Shown piece by piece: positions 7,032 to 9,941 of a DNA stretch of 9,941 bases; the stretch's first letter is position 1, and each line of letters opens with the position of its first letter. The stretch comes from Prolixibacteraceae bacterium (lineage in GTDB: Bacteria > Bacteroidota > Bacteroidia > Bacteroidales > Prolixibacteraceae). The stretch covers positions 1 through 9,941 of the forward strand of contig JAEUSS010000242.1 in the NCBI GenBank assembly GCA_016788685.1, given 5' to 3'. A program made the position numbers and the translations under genes. Under the pieces are notes generated by a model. That model saw nothing but the letters and a program-made list of their open reading frames with translations. It ran no database searches and was not told where the DNA came from.

Positions 7032-7538
7032 ATGGAACGAAAAATTGAATACACAAAGCTGCAGTTGGTATTTCTGGTACTGCTCCGCTTTTCGATTGGC
7101 TGGCACCTTCTGTATGAAGGTGTAGCCAAACTGATGAACCCGCAATGGTCTGCTTCGGGATTCTTAAAGGAATCTCAGTGGATATTGTCCGGTTTCGCCC
7201 GATGGATCGTATCTGATCCTCAAATACTAAATGCAGTTGATTTCCTCAACACCTGGGGACTAATAGCCATTGGACTGGGACTGATTTTCGGGCTTTTTTC
7301 CAGAGCTGCTGCCATCTCGGGTGCTTCATTGCTGTTTGTCTATTACCTGAATTGCCCGCCACTTACCGGCATTGAATACATCCGCCCTTCGGATGGCAAT
7401 AACCTGGTTGTTGACAAAACGTTAATCGAAGCGATTGCTTTGTGTGTGCTGGCGTTATTCCCAACAAGCCGTATTACCGGACTTGATGCGCTTATTCCGG
7501 ATTTTAAAACCCGCAAAAGAAAAGGGGAGGTTTATTAA
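7032..7538 (+). CDS. DoxX-like four-helix membrane protein
   Basis: A 168-residue integral membrane protein of the DoxX/DoxD-like type. Hydrophobic segments lie at about residues 10-30 (LQLVFLVLLRFSIGWHLLYEG), 72-90 (LNTWGLIAIGLGLIFGLF), 92-108 and 130-146, giving four helices. The R-F-x-x-G-W-H-x-x-Y-E-G-x-x-K pattern of helix 1 is characteristic. I take the start at 7032 over an upstream ATG at 6972, which would overlap the oxidoreductase by 43 bp with a basic, unfamiliar extension. The stop codon touches the start codon of the next gene, so translation of the two is probably coupled. DoxD-type relatives transfer electrons to quinone. Here the protein might link a periplasmic sugar oxidoreductase to the quinone pool, but no redox cofactor ligand can be identified. 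Confidence 0.85.
   Translation: MERKIEYTKLQLVFLVLLRFSIGWHLLYEGVAKLMNPQWSASGFLKESQWILSGFARWIVSDPQILNAVDFLNTWGLIAIGLGLIFGLFSRAAAISGASLLFVYYLNCPPLTGIEYIRPSDGNNLVVDKTLIEAIALCVLALFPTSRITGLDALIPDFKTRKRKGEVY
7524..7530 (+). promoter_or_regulatory. Shine-Dalgarno-like GGGGAGG before the third oxidoreductase
   Basis: GGGGAGG lies 8 bases before the ATG at 7539, inside the last codons of the DoxX-like gene (Lys-Gly-Glu-Val-Tyr). Other starts in the window lack such a sequence, as usual in Bacteroidota. It supports the 7539 start and coupling to the upstream gene, but the lysine-rich codons around it could create it by chance. Confidence 0.4.
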
Positions 7539-9140
7539 ATGGCTGAAATTAATTTTGATAATCAAAAAAATGATCCGGCAATGAACGATGGGGAGAACAA
7601 ATCGGGAATGAAACGCCGGACAATGCTGAAAGCCCTGGCTAGTTTGCCTGTTGCCGGATTATTCAGTTACGAACTGCTTAAAAAAAGCAGCTACGATATC
7701 GACAAACGCAACTCGGTAATTAAAGAACTCGGCCTTGATTCGATTGAATTTCCGGTTTCGGACTATGGCAAAACAAAGCCAACCGGCGACTTGATCCGGA
7801 TAGGTTTTATCGGTTTCGGAACACGTGCAACCCAATTATCAAAGGCGCTGGGATTCATTCATCCGGAAGAGGTGACAAAAATGACGAAGCAAAATACCCT
7901 GGCCGGCTGGCTGCAGCAGGAATATCTGAATGTGGCCATCACCGGAATTTGCGACGTATTTGACTTGCGGGCTGAAAATGGCCTGGCTACGGCAGAAAAC
8001 AATATCCGCCCGGGAGGAGAAAATGCGGTTAAACTACCGGTCAAACGCTACCTGACCTATCAGGATATGCTGGCAGACAAAGATATCGATGCCGTGATTA
8101 TTGCAACTCCCGACCACCTCCATGCGCGCATTGCCATCGAGGCAACAAAAGCCGGAAAGCATGTTTACTGCGAAAAAAGTGTGGCGCATACCGAAGAAGA
8201 ACTGAACGAACTCTACGCAACAGTAAAAAGCAGTCCGATTGTTTTTCAGCTGGGTCATCAGATTACTCAGAGTACTGTTTTCCAACAGGCCAAAGAGATT
8301 GTCAAAAAGGGCATTCTGGGTAAAATTACTTTGGTTGAAACCACCTCGAACCGAAACACTGCCAACGGGGCATGGATCAGACATCTGGATGCCGACGGGA
8401 AACCAAAACCGGGCGATGAAACCACCATCGACTGGAAACAATGGCTCGGGCATTCGCCATATGTACCTTTCAGTACCGATCGTTTTTACAACTGGACCAA
8501 GTGGTTTGCTTATGACACCGGGATGATTGGTCAGCTATTCACGCACGAATTTGATGCGGTGAACCAGCTGCTGCACATCGGGATTCCCAAAACAGCAACA
8601 TCATCCGGAGGAATTTATTGCTGGAAAGACAATCGGGAGATGCCCGATTCGCTGCACTGTACATTTGAGTACCCCAACCACGACCTGACTTTGCTTTACA
8701 GCGGAAACCTGGCTTCGAGCCGGAATCGCGGACGGGTATTTATGGGGCGTGACGCTTCGATGGAATTAGGAAATACCATCCGTGTTACTGTCGACAGAGA
8801 TTCTGAAAAGTATAAAAAAGCAATTCAATCAGGTATCATCGACACCGATTCGCCAATGATTTCCTTCAACCCGGGAGCAGAACAGATTGATGCGGTAAGC
8901 TCTGCCTCAACCAAATACTACGCTTCGCGCGGACTTACCACCACAACAGTGAACGGCCGCCCGGTTGATGTAACCCACCTGCACTTACGCGAATGGCTGA
9001 AATGCATCCGCAACGGGGGAACTACCAGTGCGAATATCGAAATGGCCTATCAGGAAGGTGTGGCATGCCTGATGGCGCACAAATCATACATCGAAAAACG
9101 ACAGGTTGTTTGGGATGAAGTAAACATGAAAATTATTTAA
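7539..9140 (+). CDS. Large Gfo/Idh/MocA-type oxidoreductase, Tat-like, with EKS in place of EKP
   Basis: A 533-residue Gfo/Idh/MocA protein, longer than its neighbours. The twin-arginine-like motif K25-R-R-T-M-L-K31 lies after a 23-residue hydrophilic leader; a start at Met24 (7608) would give a standard Tat signal, so the true start is uncertain. No clear A-x-A cleavage site follows, so it could stay anchored. Rossmann motif G92-F-G94-T-R-A97 (final Gly is Ala). The family motif reads E212-K213-S214, not EKP. The substrate domain has F-T-H336-E-F-D339, equivalent to the H-x-x-D of the upstream paralogue, and a terminal HLREWLKCIRNGG...Y-x-E region. It shares ATPDH-x-HA with the preceding paralogue. 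The gene abuts the DoxX-like gene, so the pair may work together at the membrane. The substrate is unknown. Confidence 0.9.
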   Translation: MAEINFDNQKNDPAMNDGENKSGMKRRTMLKALASLPVAGLFSYELLKKSSYDIDKRNSVIKELGLDSIEFPVSDYGKTKPTGDLIRIGFIGFGTRATQLSKALGFIHPEEVTKMTKQNTLAGWLQQEYLNVAITGICDVFDLRAENGLATAENNIRPGGENAVKLPVKRYLTYQDMLADKDIDAVIIATPDHLHARIAIEATKAGKHVYCEKSVAHTEEELNELYATVKSSPIVFQLGHQITQSTVFQQAKEIVKKGILGKITLVETTSNRNTANGAWIRHLDADGKPKPGDETTIDWKQWLGHSPYVPFSTDRFYNWTKWFAYDTGMIGQLFTHEFDAVNQLLHIGIPKTATSSGGIYCWKDNREMPDSLHCTFEYPNHDLTLLYSGNLASSRNRGRVFMGRDASMELGNTIRVTVDRDSEKYKKAIQSGIIDTDSPMISFNPGAEQIDAVSSASTKYYASRGLTTTTVNGRPVDVTHLHLREWLKCIRNGGTTSANIEMAYQEGVACLMAHKSYIEKRQVVWDEVNMKII

Positions 9141-9176
9141 CAATTCACATTTCGATGAAAAACTAATTGGATACTG

Positions 9177-9941
9177 ATGGATAAAAAAACCTCAATCATT
9201 TCAATAGCCATAATCGGCTTAATGTTCTTTATTTTCGGGTTTGTCTCGTGGGTCAATGCAATACTCATCCCCTACTTCAAGATATCGCTCGAATTAACCA
9301 ACTTTCAGTCGTACCTGGTCGCTTTTGCCTTTTACATTGCCTATTTCGTCATGTCGGTACCCTCGTCACTGATCCTCGAAAAATTCGGGTTTAAAAAAGG
9401 GATGATGTTCGGCTTCTTCGTCATGGCTCTGGGAGCTTTTCTTTTTGTTCCGGCAGCATTAACCCGTACTTACGGTTTGTTTTTGCTTGGCCTTTTTTCA
9501 ATCGGGACAGGGCTCGCTATTCTTCAAACGGCAGCCAATCCGTACATTACCATTATCGGCCCTATCGACCGGGCAGCCCAACGGATCAGTATCATGGGGG
9601 TTTGCAACAAACTGGCCGGTATCCTGGCACCGCTGGCATTTGCCGCCGTTGTGCTGAAGGTTACTGACAACGATTTGTTTATCGCCCTTAAAGACGGCAC
9701 CATGTCTGATTTTGACAAAGAAATTGCGCTGACCAGCCTGATCCGGAGAGTAATTCTTCCGTACAGCGTTCTGGGTACACTCCTGTTTTTGGTCGGCCTG
9801 CTGGTTTACAAATCGCCACTTCCGGAGATCAATACCGATCAGGCAAACAAGCAGGATGCCAACGACGGACATGACGGAAAAACAAGCATCTGGCAATTTC
9901 CACATCTGATACTTGGAGCATTTGCTATTTTCTTCCATGTA
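9177..9941 (+). CDS. Sugar:H+ symporter, FucP/GluP/NagP family, N-terminal part (partial)
   Basis: An open frame of 255 codons from the ATG at 9177 to the window edge with no stop. It has about six hydrophobic segments in the present part: 8-31, 44-64, 75-95, 100-118, 134-153 and about 190-210, followed by a hydrophilic central loop (EINTDQANKQDANDGHD) and the start of helix 7. The family signature L-Q117-T-A-A-N-P-Y-I-T...R-I-S-I-M-G-V-C-N-K is present. The family takes monosaccharides across the inner membrane with H+ (or Na+). E. coli FucP residues Asp46 and Glu135 correspond to Ala28 and Gln117 here, so L-fucose is unlikely; the sequence looks more like the GluP/NagP group. It follows the third oxidoreductase by 36 bp. 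Confidence 0.9.
   Translation, partial: MDKKTSIISIAIIGLMFFIFGFVSWVNAILIPYFKISLELTNFQSYLVAFAFYIAYFVMSVPSSLILEKFGFKKGMMFGFFVMALGAFLFVPAALTRTYGLFLLGLFSIGTGLAILQTAANPYITIIGPIDRAAQRISIMGVCNKLAGILAPLAFAAVVLKVTDNDLFIALKDGTMSDFDKEIALTSLIRRVILPYSVLGTLLFLVGLLVYKSPLPEINTDQANKQDANDGHDGKTSIWQFPHLILGAFAIFFHV

Noticed and set aside
9155..9166. Mini-frame ATG AAA AAC TAA before the permease gene
   Set aside because: Three codons only; an AT-rich spacer makes this likely by chance and nothing suggests a leader peptide.

Overview
The window looks like part of a polysaccharide utilisation locus (PUL) from a member of the Bacteroidota, probably an environmental one. Three things point there: a SusC C-terminus followed by SusD and a surface lipoprotein, start sites mostly without Shine-Dalgarno sequences, and a Bacteroides-type promoter candidate (TTG, 19 bp, TATCTTTA). 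All genes are on the + strand. The sequence does not show the species.

Layout: (1) 1-2925, outer-membrane glycan capture: the last 46 codons of a SusC/TonB-dependent receptor, a SusD-like lipoprotein carrying an unusual inserted Gly/Thr/Ala-rich repeat domain of about 80 residues, and a lipoprotein resembling the DUF5017 family, probably a surface glycan-binding protein. (2) 2926-3322, a 397-bp spacer holding a weak hairpin, a perfect 11-bp inverted repeat and a promoter candidate. (3) 3323-4552, an exported alpha/beta-hydrolase (Ser261/Asp357/His389), probably an esterase. (4) 4624-9140, three different Gfo/Idh/MocA-type oxidoreductases, each with a twin-arginine-like N-terminus, with a small DoxX-like membrane protein directly before the third. 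(5) 9177 to the window edge, the N-terminal part of a FucP/GluP/NagP-type sugar:H+ symporter.

Spacings from 4553 onward are 71, 24, 17, 0 and 36 bp, so the downstream genes are probably one operon, possibly starting at the promoter near 3300. Inferred workflow: SusCD and the lipoprotein capture and import an oligosaccharide, the hydrolase removes an ester group, the exported oxidoreductases act on the sugar (by oxidation, or by NAD-dependent glycoside cleavage as in GH109-type relatives), and the permease takes up a monosaccharide. No classical glycoside hydrolase or polysaccharide lyase is visible. The combination of three Tat-type oxidoreductases and a DoxX-like protein is the most interesting part. 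It resembles the 3-keto-glycoside (oxidation-based) routes described in Bacteroides, but the substrate and chemistry cannot be read from the sequence.
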